Source: Neelides folsomi
Taxonomy: Eukaryota; Arthropoda; Collembola; Neelipleona; Neelidae
Direction of reading: 5' to 3'
DNA length: 64,000 bases
Assembly (NCBI GenBank): GCA_034687125.1
Contig: JAQGBZ010000048.1
Coordinates: 205,478-269,477 of the forward strand
Of the stretch, positions 1-13,670 are shown piece after piece. The position numbers were made by a program, and so were the translations under genes. How positions within the stretch are numbered: position 1 is the first letter of the stretch; each line of letters begins with the position of its first letter. The notes beneath the pieces were generated by a model. That model was not told where the DNA came from and searched no databases. It saw nothing but the letters and a program-made list of their open reading frames with translations.

Positions 1-3000
1 CTTTGTATATAATTATAAATCTAACATTATATATAATTATAAGAGTAAATTTTCTAATTATGATACGTAAATTTCAATTACATAATATGTACATGATATC
101 CATATTTAGAGAATGACGCAAGCTTAAAAAATGTTCTATATACAATTGTATTATTTACGTACCCTTAACACTCTCCTTTATAAAATCTTCACTAACACTT
201 ACACTCTTCTTCGTCTTCGACATAATTGAGAATAATTAAATTTTGGATCACGATTCATAAATATTTTCACTTTTAATTAAATTTTCAGTTGTGATTTGAG
301 TTAATTTCAATTAATTCACCCTGTATATAAAAAAGATTCTCAGTACACTTTCATATGAAACTTTCTCAATTAAGTATCTACATAATAATTTGACAATTGA
401 ATCAAGTATTAAATTCCCACACTTGACTTGAATTGTAATTATAGTATTGTGAGTGAGTTTAAACTGTGACAGGAGTAATTGTCGGTGTGAATGATGAATT
501 CTCAATGTGTGATCGTATGTGATCGTGGAGTGAGTGAGGAGAGTGAGGTGAATTTCCCCAGGGGACTCCAACACAAACACCCACTCGAGACAAAACTCGT
601 CCTTCGTCTCTCACTTGTTGTGTGCGGGCCTCTCCCACAATCCATTCTAATGTTCCATCACTTCCACGTAGTTAATACCATATTACTTACATACACACAA
701 TGGTCTATCGTGAAGTGGATGGAGAGTTTAAAGAAAAAAAATTCCTTTTTCCATTATATGAAAGAAAAATCAAATGCATTCCGTGGATTCTCCTTTACTT
801 TAACCCTGACTCGACTCGCGGAAATGAAAATACCAGAAACCTCCTTAACTATTTCACTCCGAGATCTCATTCCCATTTCATTATTAACCAGCGGAAAAAA
901 CCATTTGATTCGTCAATAAAGGAACGTGAGGAATAAAGGGCATTCAGAGGCCTTCGGATCCAGTAATTTAATCAAATGCACAAAATATGCACAAGTAATT
1001 TAAAAAATTAATTCTGATAAAATGATTGATTATATATAGTAATATACTGCTTGTATATACTGCTCATGTATCCAAAATAATAAAATATAGCACTCAAACG
1101 ACCAATTAGGTCAATTACTCATTATTGTTTAACTGAATCAAGAAAATCCACTTTTTATAATTTAATTAATTTTTACAATGATATTTGCATTATGGCGAAT
1201 AAAATTTACAATAAAATGGACTTAAATTATATTATGGAAAAACAGTGAAAAATATTAAGGTGAAAGAGCAAAATCCAGGTAATTGGGATAATTTATGTAA
1301 TTATTTGAATGAATGGCCCAACTTTATCTTTCAACCCCAATATTTTCCCGAATGGGAGTTATTGGGGCGGAAAATTTGTAATTGGGTGAATTGATTTCCT
1401 TGCATTACTGAAGATAATGGATATAAAGGAGGGCTAACAAGACTAACTCCCCCAGTCAGGTCTTAAATGAGTCTTTGACGGAGCTGAATGGGATTTTATA
1501 ACTTGTAGATAGAAAACCCATTGAATCTTCCAACTTGACTTGCCTTTTCCCATTCAACTCACCGAATTTCAAAATGTGCTGTTCATTTCTTAACAAACTT
1601 ATGCGGCATTTGATTTTGGCTACTAAAAGCTTCATTTTATTCCCATACAAAACTCCAATTGACTCTCCCTATGCTTTTTGAAACTTATTCATTTAATAAT
1701 CCTATAAAACTATTTATTTACTTAAAGTATGTACAGATATACAGATATCCGATACAGATATACAATAGTACATGGATATTTGTATATGGATATATGAAGG
1801 CATTTGGTCCAATGGATAATATTGAATATAACTTTTATCGTTCTCGTTATTTAAATTGAATGAAATTTTTGTTAGTAAATGTTATAAATTAAAGTTGGTC
1901 CTGAGGTTTTCCTGGATATTATTGGGGGTATATTAATTTAGGTATTTGAATGGAAATTCCAAAGTTTCATAAAATTTAAGTTTCTCCAATTTAATGGACT
2001 TTTGTAACATGGCATTTGAAGACATTCCAGGGGAGAAGGGACTTCTTTCGAAGGTCCTACGTGGGAAGAGAAATTTCAATCAACCAACTTCCTCCCTCCA
2101 ACCAAATGCTTCTCTGTGGATTAAAAGCCCTCTGAGATTTTAATAAACTTTGAGCCATCTCCGGATAACTTGTACACTTACATTATATAATATAACTACT
2201 ATAAGTATACTAACTTACTAATAGCAAGTAAGTTTAGTTATAGAAGTAGAAAACCACTTTGAATCTCCTCGAGCGTTTAAATGTCATTCAAAACGAGAGT
2301 TGAATGAAGAAAGTCTGATTAATTACTTATTTATTATGTTCCCACACTCCAAATCTTCTCAAACAGTTTAATTACTCAAAATTTTAATTATTACTTTACA
2401 ACTAAACCAAAAATTTATAATTCTTGAAATTGAAGATTATGAAATTGAAAAAATAGACAAAAATGAATAAATCAAAAGTCATATATGAAATCTTGAAATT
2501 GGGTTTTATTATAAAAAATATCTGCTGAATTAGTACATAAAATTATATGATAAAATATACTTATATGGTATTGTATATTTTATATACTTTTGGAAATATA
2601 ATTTAAAAAAATGTTTCTTTAAAATGAATTGAAGGAAAAAGAAGAAAATCGTCCATGGTTTTCCTTTCTTTTGTTAAAGAAGAAGAATAATGGTGTTGTT
2701 GGAGGAAAGTCCTAAATCGAACGAACAGGAAATAAAAGTCCAATAATTACAATCCCTGGTTCTTCCACTTTCTTTCCAATCCGATTTCCTCCCAATTGCC
2801 CGCAACCTCAATGATTCGCGGATCGATGAGAATTGAAGAAAAATAAAAAGTAATTTTGTTCATTTCTCTCCGCGTCACAAACATCTCACGTCTTCGTCTC
2901 ATCAACAGCCACTAAAAAGGAAAACCAACTCAACGATTTATTATTAACAACCTGTGAGAGACGAAGAAACGAATCTTGTGACAAGTCGAGTAATGAAGAT

Positions 3001-5709
3001 TGGCTTTCAAATAAAGACCTACTTTTTATTTTTTAACCTTAAGTAGATATCCAGTATTGTTCAAAAATGTTGAAATAAGTATTATATATATTTATATATA
3101 ACTGTATATTTATGTATAACTGTATATACTTTATATAAGTAGTATTCTTTTAAATATGTTAAATGTGTTGTTATTTAAGTCTATTATAATTCACATTTGA
3201 ATCGGACAGACGAAGGAACGAAGTGGCACAGTTGACAGATCTGCTTCGACTGAATTACTTTCGCTTCCAACAAAGATCCCTTCAATTTACGTATAGGAAT
3301 ATATTCAATGTACAGAATATATTCTATGTACTTCATCACTACTTCAAGAACTTCTTCTCCAACCAACCTACAGTACATTAGTCACAATACATATTCACAA
3401 ATATACTATATGATACTATATGTATGGCATGTCCTAATAGTTATATGAAAAGAAGAAGGATCTCCGAGTAAATATGTTTAAGTTTTATAATTTAATATCA
3501 TATATTTATAAGCATTTCACTCACGTATATATGGCCTGTTCCAGAAGGTTGTTATATGCGAGGCACTTAATGATTAAATGGACTTTTCAAGCTATAAATA
3601 ATGAATTGGGTTAAAAGTGAAAGAGAGATGAAGAACCTTAAAAGTTATATAACGACGAAACATCCTTTTTATTTACTCGACTAAATATGGAGAAAGTGCA
3701 CTTTATAGACAAATCAACTTTACTTTCTTTAAAGATATTTTCTCTTCATATTTTCTTATATGTAAATTACAATTATATTATTTCTTATAGTTCCAAATGA
3801 ATTTATAAATATGTCAAAGTCCTTTAAAAACATATTACAATTACAATATCCATAATACAATAATAATACAATGTAAAGGTATGCTTTATGCGATTACAGA
3901 TAAATATGTAAATGTGGTAATATTCATATGGATTTTATAAAGCAAATAATTCACAGATCACATGTGACAACTTGTCCAAATTATGAAGATGATAAATGCG
4001 GGTTTAGATAAAATGGGAAGATTTCAATTTAATCTGAGTTGGCCGCTTTAAAGTCGTTGGGAGTCGAAAACATTTCTCTTATTGGGCTCGAAATGACATG
4101 ACAAGAACAAGTAGGACGCAACGCGATAACGACGACAACGTCCAAAGACAACGACGAATTACATATACAGATGTGTGCGTATATGTATACGTATCTATAC
4201 GTAGTTATACCTAATGTATTGTAAAATATGTATTATGTTTAACTTTTATGTAATGTATACTACAATGATATTCTCTCCAGAAAGTTTTTTTCAAGTTTTT
4301 CTTTTACGTGAGATACGTACCTTATGTGTATTATTGTATGTATTATACCTACTATTTATTCATACCATATAACATGATATATGTACCATATATTCACTTA
4401 TTCACAAATACCTATACACATTTCTCCTTATAGTCTTTTTCCTATAAAAAATTTACAAATTGCAGCAACTTGGAAATTCACTTTCAACTCGACAGTTTCC
4501 GTCAACTTCCTCATTAAACGTTCCTGACAGCCTTCAAGGGAAAACTAAAATGTGAAATTTGGTCTTGTACCGCTAAATGCGAGTTTCGAGTAACGCGCAT
4601 AATTTTCCTTTTACCATTAAATAACACTTGCTAAACAATTTGAAGAAAAATTAAAACCCTTTGTTAAATAAATTTCCAAGACCCAATTTGGGTTCAAATT
4701 TAATAAGAGCCGTTAGGGAGAATGAACCAAATCAACTAACTCACTCACTTGGTTTAAAAATGATGTGTTTATAATTCATTCAAATTGGATGGAACTTAAA
4801 TGAAGAGCATTTAAAAACACTAAATAATTTCCTTGTTAAAAATTATAAATTGTAATGAAGTGTTCAATATCAGTGGGTTATTATTTATTATTATTATTTA
4901 TTAATGTAATGGGACGAGTGCTAAACACGTGGAAGATTCAAAATTCAAAACTCATTTAAAAGGTGGAATTAGAATTATCTTAAATGTAATGAAGTCTTTA
5001 ACTGTCTTTAATATCATTTGTTTAAATGAGATCTTCACTGTCTAATTGTTTAACGATTATTCTAATTTGAATGGCCTCGTTTCAACTTAAGAGAAAATAG
5101 CTCTTTAAATTCCGTTCTCAATCCATAAGATAACAGCGATGGGTAAAAATTAAAGAAGAGCAATTTTAACAACAATTTGAGAATAGAGTTGTCCAACAAA
5201 CGGCGAATAAAGGAATTAAGAAGAGATTCAATTATGCACCATTGGAATTATAGGACTCGTTTATTATTGTAGATCTCTGCATGGGAAAAGTCCCACTGTG
5301 TGTTTTGTATAATTTCCAAATTCCTTTCTGCCTCTTCAGCAATTCCCAAAATTCGAATATAAATCTCTTTGAAGAAGAAGATTGTAAATTTCGTCCACGT
5401 AAACACTTTGGGATCTTCTCCACAACCAACTCACAATTGAGAGACTTTCAATGGGCATATTCCTCATTGAGATCTCCTTTTAACAATTTCCAAGTGGTGC
5501 ATAATAAAAAGCTCATCTTCATTCATTCAACCACTCAATCTATATTGAATGGGAAGATATTCAACTTTATGTAAAGTACATATTATTATACTTATTGTAA
5601 ATGGACCATGGTTTCTTAATTCCCATTCCCACCAACATTAAGTATCTAATAAGGGCCCACTCTGTATATGATAGTTTTAGTTAATTGTGATGTAAATTAA
5701 AATTTTTAC
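1..5709. other. non-coding stretch, probably intron of the PKA-RII gene
   Basis: I see no recognisable coding exon on either strand. The sequence is very AT-rich, with short TA/GT-rich microsatellite-like runs (for example around 4150-4400) and small blocks of higher GC near 500-680, 2790-2990 and 4090-4150. The open frames here are short and match no family I know. Because the exon ending at 5710 has a splice donor and its partner exons are not visible, this stretch is most simply read as intron of that minus-strand gene continuing beyond position 1. A solo transposon-like end (CACCCTGTATA) lies near 317-326. Confidence 0.5.
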
Positions 5710-5932
5710 CTTCGTCATCTTGATCCATGTCCTTGTCTCCATTGAGGGATTGTGAAGGAGTTGAGACCGCCACGGCCGATGCCGTTTCTTTTTCTCTCCT
5801 CAACTTCTCAAAGAATGCGATTCCCCAGTCGATGATGTTGGGAGGGCGTTCGAGGAGATATGCGATGGTAAAGTCCAAAAGGGTTTCTCGGAGCTCTTCT
5901 GGAACTCGATAACGAGGACGGCTGTCCACCAT
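5710..5932 (-). CDS. Pka-R2: PKA type II regulatory subunit, first coding exon (partial)
   Basis: This is the N-terminal coding exon of a cAMP-dependent protein kinase type II regulatory subunit. Residues 8-42 form the RIIa dimerisation/docking helix pair: the run VPEELRETLLDFTIAYLLER is followed by a proline pair and IIDWGIAFFEKL. The domain dimerises the subunit and docks it to A-kinase anchoring proteins. An acidic linker (DKDMDQDDEG) follows, as in RII proteins before the inhibitor site. The ATG at 5932 sits just inside an acceptor (TTTTAG at 5934-5939), so the 5' UTR lies on an upstream exon. The exon ends at 5710 in a GGTAAAA donor, phase 1. The inhibitor site and the two cAMP-binding domains are not visible down to position 1 and must lie outside the window. 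Family assignment is firm; gene extent is inferred. Confidence 0.88.
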
Positions 5933-6287
5933 CCTAAAATATTCAAATTTCATTTAACCATCACTCAAGTTATGGCATGAAAGACATTTTATTTAAACTA
6001 CACAGTATAGCATAACATGCATACTTATTGTCTATATCAATAATACAATGAAATACTTGGTAATACAATACATCTTAATCTAAGAAAAATACGAATGACA
6101 TCTCTCGTGAATGTTTCATATTTTGTGTTATCGGGTTTGCAATCTAAATGTATTTATAATTGATTTGAATCACCTATCATTAAATGTTTAATATGGTATT
6201 TTTTACAAATGATAATGACGTGGCTATTCTTATTCCTAATTTAATCGAACATACTACTTAAACTATACATAATGTACTAAGTATAAG

Positions 6288-6656
6288 CAGGGATGTTCCG
6301 CTTCCATGAAACATAAACGTAAACGTAAACGTTTCACGGAAACCATCAGAAATTATATAGCAGTTTAAATACTGTGCGTACTAAATACTAAAATTTAAAT
6401 AAATGTAGAGGATTAAATTCATAAATAAGCTAAATAAACCATTTTCTTTGACAAATAACGTGTTATTAAGATTAAATATATATTATTCGACGGGTCTATC
6501 TATGTATGATATCTATCATTATAACTTTAATCTTGTCCGATATAAATTATATTCAATTTTTATCATATATATATTTTTTGATTCCTGAATAATAAAAATT
6601 ATTACTTAATTTCCGTGAAACGTTGCGCAATCGTTTTAATCTTTGGCACATCTATG
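6288..6656. mobile_element. hAT-like non-autonomous element (MITE) with 8-bp target duplication
   Basis: A 369-bp element flanked by perfect 8-bp direct repeats AGTATAAG (6280-6287 and 6657-6664). Its ends are CAGGGATGTTCC and GGCACATCTATG, which match as inverted repeats at 9 of 12 positions, beginning with CA as in hAT elements. Inside is a 15-bp exact inverted pair (AACGTTTCACGGAAA near 6328-6342, its complement near 6611-6625) and a triplicated TAAACG motif. No transposase is encoded, so it must have been moved in trans. The 8-bp duplication is the hallmark of hAT transposition. Confidence 0.75.
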
Positions 6657-7679
6657 AGTATAAGTATACGTAGTATTTATACATAAGTATAATTAAAACA
6701 ACTGGTAATCTTTTAATCTTTGTTTTGCAAAAGATGTTGACAATTCGTCACTGTCGAGTTAAACTTTGAATTTAATAAAAAAGGATGATGATACATAATT
6801 ATTCTTATCTAACAATGAAATAATTGAGGAGTTTTTCCTCTCATTTCCTTCATCATCCCTTAATTGGGCGTCGGGGGTGTGAAGGATTCAAACCAACACA
6901 TTTTTAGCCACCCACTCAATCTCTCCTTATTTGGCATGACAAAACATCATCAAAATGATGAAAATAACCCGATCCTTAAAAGATCCCTAATGCATAATAT
7001 TTATTTATATAGTGTGAGTACGCATCACAAATACAATTACAAAACCACAGATTGAGATGACCCATCAAATTACCTTTTAATATACTAATTTTATATAACA
7101 AGACTGAATTTACATAAAATAATTCGTATTCATAATTCATACAATTAATTGAGTTTTGAATAAACTTAATTATTTCATTATAATCCCAATGAGTCATAAA
7201 AATATTATCATTGTGGTTTGGGTATTGCAAATTTTATCTGGTAAGTTTGTAGTGGAAGGATTGCTAATAATATATGAGTGTTAATACGTTTTGTATTGCA
7301 CCAGAGCAAATAAGTTGAGCAAGAGATTTTAGAAAAGCAATTATAAAAAACAGTTGGTTTGGTCGTGCATTGTCTGTTGTATTGGGAGTGTGAAGGAAAG
7401 TCTCGTTGACGGTGAACGGAGTGTATGTGGGGAAAGTGGTTTGGATCGCAAATTCAATATTTGCACAACCAGAGCCCCTCAAGACATTTCCCCTTCTTCT
7501 AAGATGAATGGAGAGGATAAAGGAGATTAACCCTCAACATCCAAATCAATTGACGAACCAAATGCTCTTTACAACCAAATGAGGTTCAAATTCAGTGAGC
7601 CGACTCCCATTACAAATAAATAGATCCCTTTGACCTTATTTTAAATAACACTCTCTGAAATATCCCTTCGTAATATATG

Positions 7680-7735
7680 GTACAGTATATACCATATGTA
7701 TACAGTATATACCATAATATGTATACAGTATGCAT
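7680..7735. repeat. short imperfect tandem repeat (about 24 bp unit)
   Basis: The phrase ACAGTATATACCATA with a following ATGTAT spacer occurs about 2.3 times. It is a small AT-rich tandem array with no sign of function. Confidence 0.5.
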
Positions 7736-8579
7736 GTAAATTACTATTCTTGTATTGGGCCATATCAATGATATGATCCTGTATGAGCTATTTTATTAGG
7801 TCATATGTGTAACTATACTTCTTGGTACATTGATTTGAGTTAATGGAGTCTATCAGTTTCTCCGTCTGCTTTCCCATTCGGTCCTTGGCCAAAGTGAAAA
7901 GCCCATTATCCTAATATATTTAGGATCATTAGGGGAATTGGGGAGATTATAGGAAAAGTCGTCGTGTTGTTTTATCTCCTTTCTCGGCTCTTTGATAAAA
8001 TGGCAATAATCTAACCAACGGATTTGTTTAATTCAGGGCCAAAAATCTCGATGTTAAATAATCCCGGTTGGGTGCCACTTTAGTTTGAGGGAATAAAGAA
8101 AAGAATTTAGATTGTGAGAAAATTCCTCCGATTCTTAAAATGTCGCCACGATTATTTTTATTTTAAATTCTTAAGTGGATGGAGATAAAAACGGATTTGG
8201 TCAGATCAAATTTATACTCAATTTCCTTTCTCGAATCTCCATTTTTAATTGGTGAAAGTTTTTAAATGTTAAATTTACTCCTAATTGCCTTACAAATGAT
8301 GTACGATGGAATTATGTTAAATTATTATGTTAAATTTAACTTCACCGTCAAGTCTTTACTTCTAGACTATTCCATTCATTCTTTTATGAACTGAAGAGCA
8401 ATTAAATAATTAACACACGTTGAAAGTGGATTAGTGGAATAATAAAATAGGAATATTAAAATAATGATCCATAATCTAAAGTGTATACTAGTGTAGGTTA
8501 TTACTGTAAGTATTTCTACATACATATAAATATCTAAACTTGTATGAATTATTAATATATGGTACATATGGTACTTGTA

Positions 8580-8654
8580 CAAGGTGGGCCATAAGTATCT
8601 TTCTTTTTTATACGATTGTTCATTTAAAAAAGAAAGATACTTATGGCCCACCTG
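8580..8654. mobile_element. 75-bp palindromic MITE, copy 1
   Basis: Near-perfect foldback flanked by TA dinucleotides. The left arm starts CAAGGTGGGCCATAAGTATC and the right arm is its complement ending in GGCCCACCTG, with a loop of about 20 AT-rich bases. The element is a close relative of copy 2 at 13596-13670. TA target sites and CAGGGTGG-type ends are typical of Tc1/mariner-derived MITEs. No coding capacity. Confidence 0.8.
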
Positions 8655-11600
8655 TATATACTAGGTAGTTAGATATTTTAGGAAATAAAATCATTTTTTT
8701 AAATGTAAAATATGATAAATACCTTTTAAATGGCATTTGTATAAAATCATTATTTTTGTAGTGGAATTAATTTTTGTGTTGACTCTTTTGAATTTGGCTG
8801 TGGCCGATGTGGTCGCATTTGGCTGACCATTAAGCAATTAAAGAGGAACTTTAACTGCGTCGACACACGACATGAGATCGTAAAATAAAAGCTGGAAGAT
8901 GAAAAGTGTTCCATTTATAAAACATGGTCTGTACACATTTATAGGTCTTATTTTCCTTATGATTCTTTGTTCATAGACTTGGACGTCTACGAGGTGCATA
9001 AAGGGTTTGGAATGAGTCTTTTGAGGGTCGATGGAGACGTCATGCGGGCGATGCGGAGTCTCACACTCATATCAACCATATACCTTAACTAATATTTATC
9101 TAAGCGGAGAGAACAATGGAAAGCCATTTTCTCCCTTCATTCCTCATTCCTCTGACCAATGCACCAAAGAAATCAATTTCATTACAACCTTCAGACGAAA
9201 AAGTCAAAGTCTTTTGAGGAACTTTCAGAGTTCAAATCCTTGACATCACATCCCACCCGTTAACCCAAATTCAATAACTTTCCAGACGACACGAGAGACA
9301 ATGAACAAACCTTTTTGCAATATAAGTAACAATAAGTCTAATAAGTAAACCCATACTCGAGATGTTTAAGAATTTATTTATTACATACAAAGATAAATTT
9401 TAATTTTTAATTTTTAATTCCTAATTTAAATTTATTTTATGAGTAATGTCGAAAACTAGTTTGGAAAAATCTTTATATGGAAAAGAGACTCAAAAAAATT
9501 GGCATCCTTTGGAAATAAATGTCAAAATACATTTGGAACCGCTGATAATTTTTACGATTATGATTATAGGCACTGGGAGAGATTTCCGTATATTTTACAT
9601 TCTCATAAAAGGGACCTTTTTATTTATTTGACGGAGATTTTGAGAAAAGTCGCGGTGAGAATGTGGAAACCTTTTATTCGCATAAGTATGACTATATTCA
9701 TATCATATCCATATATCCTCAAACACATTTTCATTTTTCATATTTATGAACAAGAGGGATGAGATGTGTTCTAAGACTCTGAGACGAATCTTCTTATCTC
9801 ACACAAACATCTTTAGGAATTCTCACACTCTCACAATGGACATTTGAGATGGAATTACCTTTCTGTTTTGGCCCTTTTTTATTATTTATTCCCTTTCGAG
9901 GTTTTAAATTTTGAGAAACTGACAAAGATCTTGAGACAGAAAAATGTTTAAAAAAGGCAATAAGTTTCTCTTGAAAGCCAAGGCACTTCCTATGTAGTCA
10001 AATTCAAAATTTGTTTTAAGCTTCCAATTAACCTGGTTTATGATCACTTTGGATTATTTATTTCTTCGCTAAATTACAATTCGCCACAATTTTCAACTTT
10101 TATTGGCCAATTAATGTACAACATTGAATATGATGCCTAATTGTCAACCATGTTCTTAGTTCTCATACAGTACACAATATCGATATAAAAATATATGTAG
10201 ATATTTATGTACCATATGGATATTTATGTATCTGTATGTATTCATGAAATTATATTTGTATTTGTAGAATATGAAATTGTTGAATTGATATAATTTGAGG
10301 ATTTAGGAGAAATAGTAAAGAAACCGAACAACCTATGTAATTTTATCAACAACAACCAAATACCTTCTTGGTATTAAATGTCTTAAAAGGCAAAGGACAT
10401 TTATTTATTTCATTTCACCTTCACTTCATCCTGTTATTATGTCATCATCATTAAGGTGAAGTTCGCCAGTGCGCTTGTTAATTATCTATTCCCACCGGCG
10501 TCAGGGAGGATAACAAACGACCGTTTCAATTCTTCATAATACACTCCTATATGATTATTCAAATATAAAGATATACTAATATTCAATAAATTGCATTGGT
10601 CGTGAATTTTAGTTATATGCTTTTAAATTAATCATCGTTTATCATTTAAATGAGTCAAATTGGCTATTGAACTAAATGTGAGTGCTGTATGTACCTTATA
10701 GTTTTTGCATTACCTTATACAGATATTTTTATATTATTATATTACCTTTAAATGGAAAATTGAGAAATTATATTGAACTTTGTTTACGTATGAATATTAT
10801 TCACAAAGGATGTAAAAGGAGAATTTGTTCAATTGATAAAAATTCATTTATCTTTTACATTAATTCATTATCACTTTACATTTATTAAATAAATTAAACG
10901 AGGATTTTATCTTCATGATATTCCTTCTACTGATAATCATTAATCATTTATAGGTAATTTAATTGTACATTCTGATAATCGAGATAATTATTAATTGCGT
11001 CAATTGTAATTTTTATATCTGTTACACAAATCATTAAGGCAATTCCAAATTCTCATCTAAAATGGTCTGAAAATAATTCTAACATTCTCAAAATACAAAA
11101 TGCATTTTCAAAACACTAACAATAAACACTGTATCAGTATGTAAAGACTAAATAATAACGAAAAACTAATAAATTGGCCTTTATTACAATGTTAAGGTTT
11201 AACAAATGGGAAAATGGATTTTTAATCAGTTTCTAAAAGGGTTTAAGGAGATTTAAGAAAATAATTAAAAAAGTAAAGTAAGAGAGAGCTTTAGGAGATA
11301 AAAGAGAGACTCAAGTTGGTTTAATAATCCTTTCCAAAGTAGATATTTTGGTGTGTTGTGAAGTTGCAAAGATCAAATCATCCTTCTGACTTAACTTTAA
11401 CTTGACACAATGACGACTCATAATGAAAATACATAAACCCATTTTTTCCTCTAAACATTTTTAACCATAATTTTCCTATTTAAAGGATTTTTAATAGTTT
11501 TTTTCACCCAGGCCTTATGTATATAGACCTTATATACAAAAGTGCTTTAATTACATACATATTTATGTATTTGCTCATACAGAATGCTTTAATATTCTGA

Positions 11601-13595
11601 ATATTAGTATAGGTCTTAAAACATTTTATAGCTTTTTTCATTCAAGATTTATGGCGTCATTTGTAGAACATTAAACCGCGTTAAAGTCCATTGCATGTTG
11701 TATGGGAAAGTCGTAAGATGTACCCAATGGTTTATTTAACAGCAGTTGTGTAATGTACAAAGTATTGAATGTTATAAAGTATGTTTTTAGACCCTTCACC
11801 ATTCCATGGAACCTTCGTCCTCCAAAGTTTCAATTAAAGTTTAAAGAAGTAATCAGAAAGTAATAAAGTCAAAGTTGTATCATCCTACACTCACGACTTG
11901 GCGCTCCTTTCACAAAAAGAAAAAACTTTTTTTCTCTATAAGAGGAGAACTCGAGTTTAATTAACAAATTCGTTTTCTCCCAACTTTTTCCACCTTCCCG
12001 ACAATTCCCTTTCAAGTTAGTCAAGTAAATGGACCCACTATGGACTTATACCTAAATTACTTATACAGACACTTACTCATTTGTACCTACCTATATAATA
12101 CTTATATGTACCGTTATATTACTTATATACATTGAGAGATATACCGTAACAGTTTACTGGAGCCGCGTAAACAAACTTCACAATTCATTCCAACATTTCC
12201 GCTAAATGTTCCGGTGGGTCGAGAGAAGTTTCTCTTTTGACCAGAAGGTGTGAATGAACGATCATTACAAGGAAACCCATTTTAATAAAAGAGAAAACTT
12301 GTCCAATTAAACTCAAAACAAAGAAACGAATTGTTCCATATTTATAAGAGAATTTAAATAATAAATATCCACTTTATGAATTTTTTATAATGTATGGTAT
12401 ATCAATTTTGATAATTTTTATATTGACCATATGAAGGATTTAATGCGCGCATTAAGTATTAAGTATATTGGATTATAGTGTATATTGGATTAGATTGTGT
12501 ATATTAGGTAATCAATTCAATATTGATTTACATGAGAGAAATAATATTAAAATGAGAATTGAAATCTCATCATGGGAGAGAAATTGAAAGAATCAAATTG
12601 GGAGTTTTTTTATAAAGGAAAGTTTTCTAGTTGAAGGAACCTTATTAAAGCGAGATTAAAAACCAATGTTTGAGACTCCATGTTGGAAAACATCTCGAGT
12701 TCTCCGATCATGTAACAGATTCAGGCTTATAAAAGTTAATGAATGTAAACAAGAATTGTTGAGCCGGAGAATTGACGTAATAATGAATGTAGTGAAATGG
12801 AGAAGAAATCGAGTAGAAAAACTGATCATTTTAATAGGGAAGAAGTGGAGTGAAAGGAGAAAAACATTATAACGATCATAACCCTTATAATAAATAGGTA
12901 ATTCCTTCCAAGAAAAAGATAACAATGTAAGTCCAATTTCAAAATAAATAAAATTCATTTTCTATACTTTATTATTGTATATGTAATGCTCAACCCAAGC
13001 TCATTTTCAAAATCTTGTAAAGAGGATTATCAAATTATTATTTTTTGAAAAAAATAAAGAAAACAAGAAAATCAAGAAAATAACAATTGAAATTGTATGA
13101 AAATCCCGATTCTTGTTCAATGGTTGTTTTCTATAATTTTCTCTAGAGATGGGAACTGTGAAGAGTGTCATGTTGAATAAGCGATGCGGAAAGTCGTCGG
13201 CTATGAAAGATTTATACCAAAGTCGTGTAAACTTGAAGAGAGTGCTGGCCTGAATGAATGGGAAAAGACTTACGACCCCAATCGATCCAAAGTAGATCTA
13301 ATAATCCGCTATTATCCCAACGGCCCGGTTCGTCTCAATCAATCCTCCTTCAACATCCATTTAACAAGATAGGAATTAGGAGGGCAAAGTTACAAATTCC
13401 CTCAAATCCTTTTTTCTCTTCGATATAATTAATATACGAGTAATTAATGATATATTATACATAAATATTATAAATATCATAATGTTATATTTAAAATCCT
13501 AATTTTACATTTTAACAAATAGTTCATTTTAGATACAATCTTATGCTAAAAGGGAAATCAACAAATCTGAAAAACTATGATACTTAAGTATTATA

Positions 13596-13670
13596 CAGGG
13601 TGGGCCATAAGTATCTTTCTTTTTATACAATTGTTTATTTAAAAAGGAAAGATACTTATGGCCCACCCTG
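13596..13670. mobile_element. 75-bp palindromic MITE, copy 2
   Basis: Flanked by TA on both sides, with complementary arms (CAGGGTGGGCCATAAGTATC and the matching right arm ending GGCCCACCCTG) around a short AT-rich loop. The arms are more perfect than in copy 1, so it may be younger. The whole element could fold into one long hairpin. Confidence 0.85.

Noticed and set aside
311-330. Possible fifth copy of the TA-flanked palindromic element
   Set aside because: Only one end (CACCCTGTATA) is visible; no matching left arm was found within 100 bp.
491-919. 142-codon plus-strand open frame and overlapping frames
   Set aside because: No recognisable domain, low-complexity composition, and overlapping frames on both strands in a GC-richer patch; likely chance.
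12656-12958. Overlapping open frames on both strands
   Set aside because: Neither resembles a known family and they are mirror images of the same GC-richer stretch.
13184-13372. 62-codon plus-strand frame
   Set aside because: No homology, no clear splice sites or promoter; not supported as a gene.
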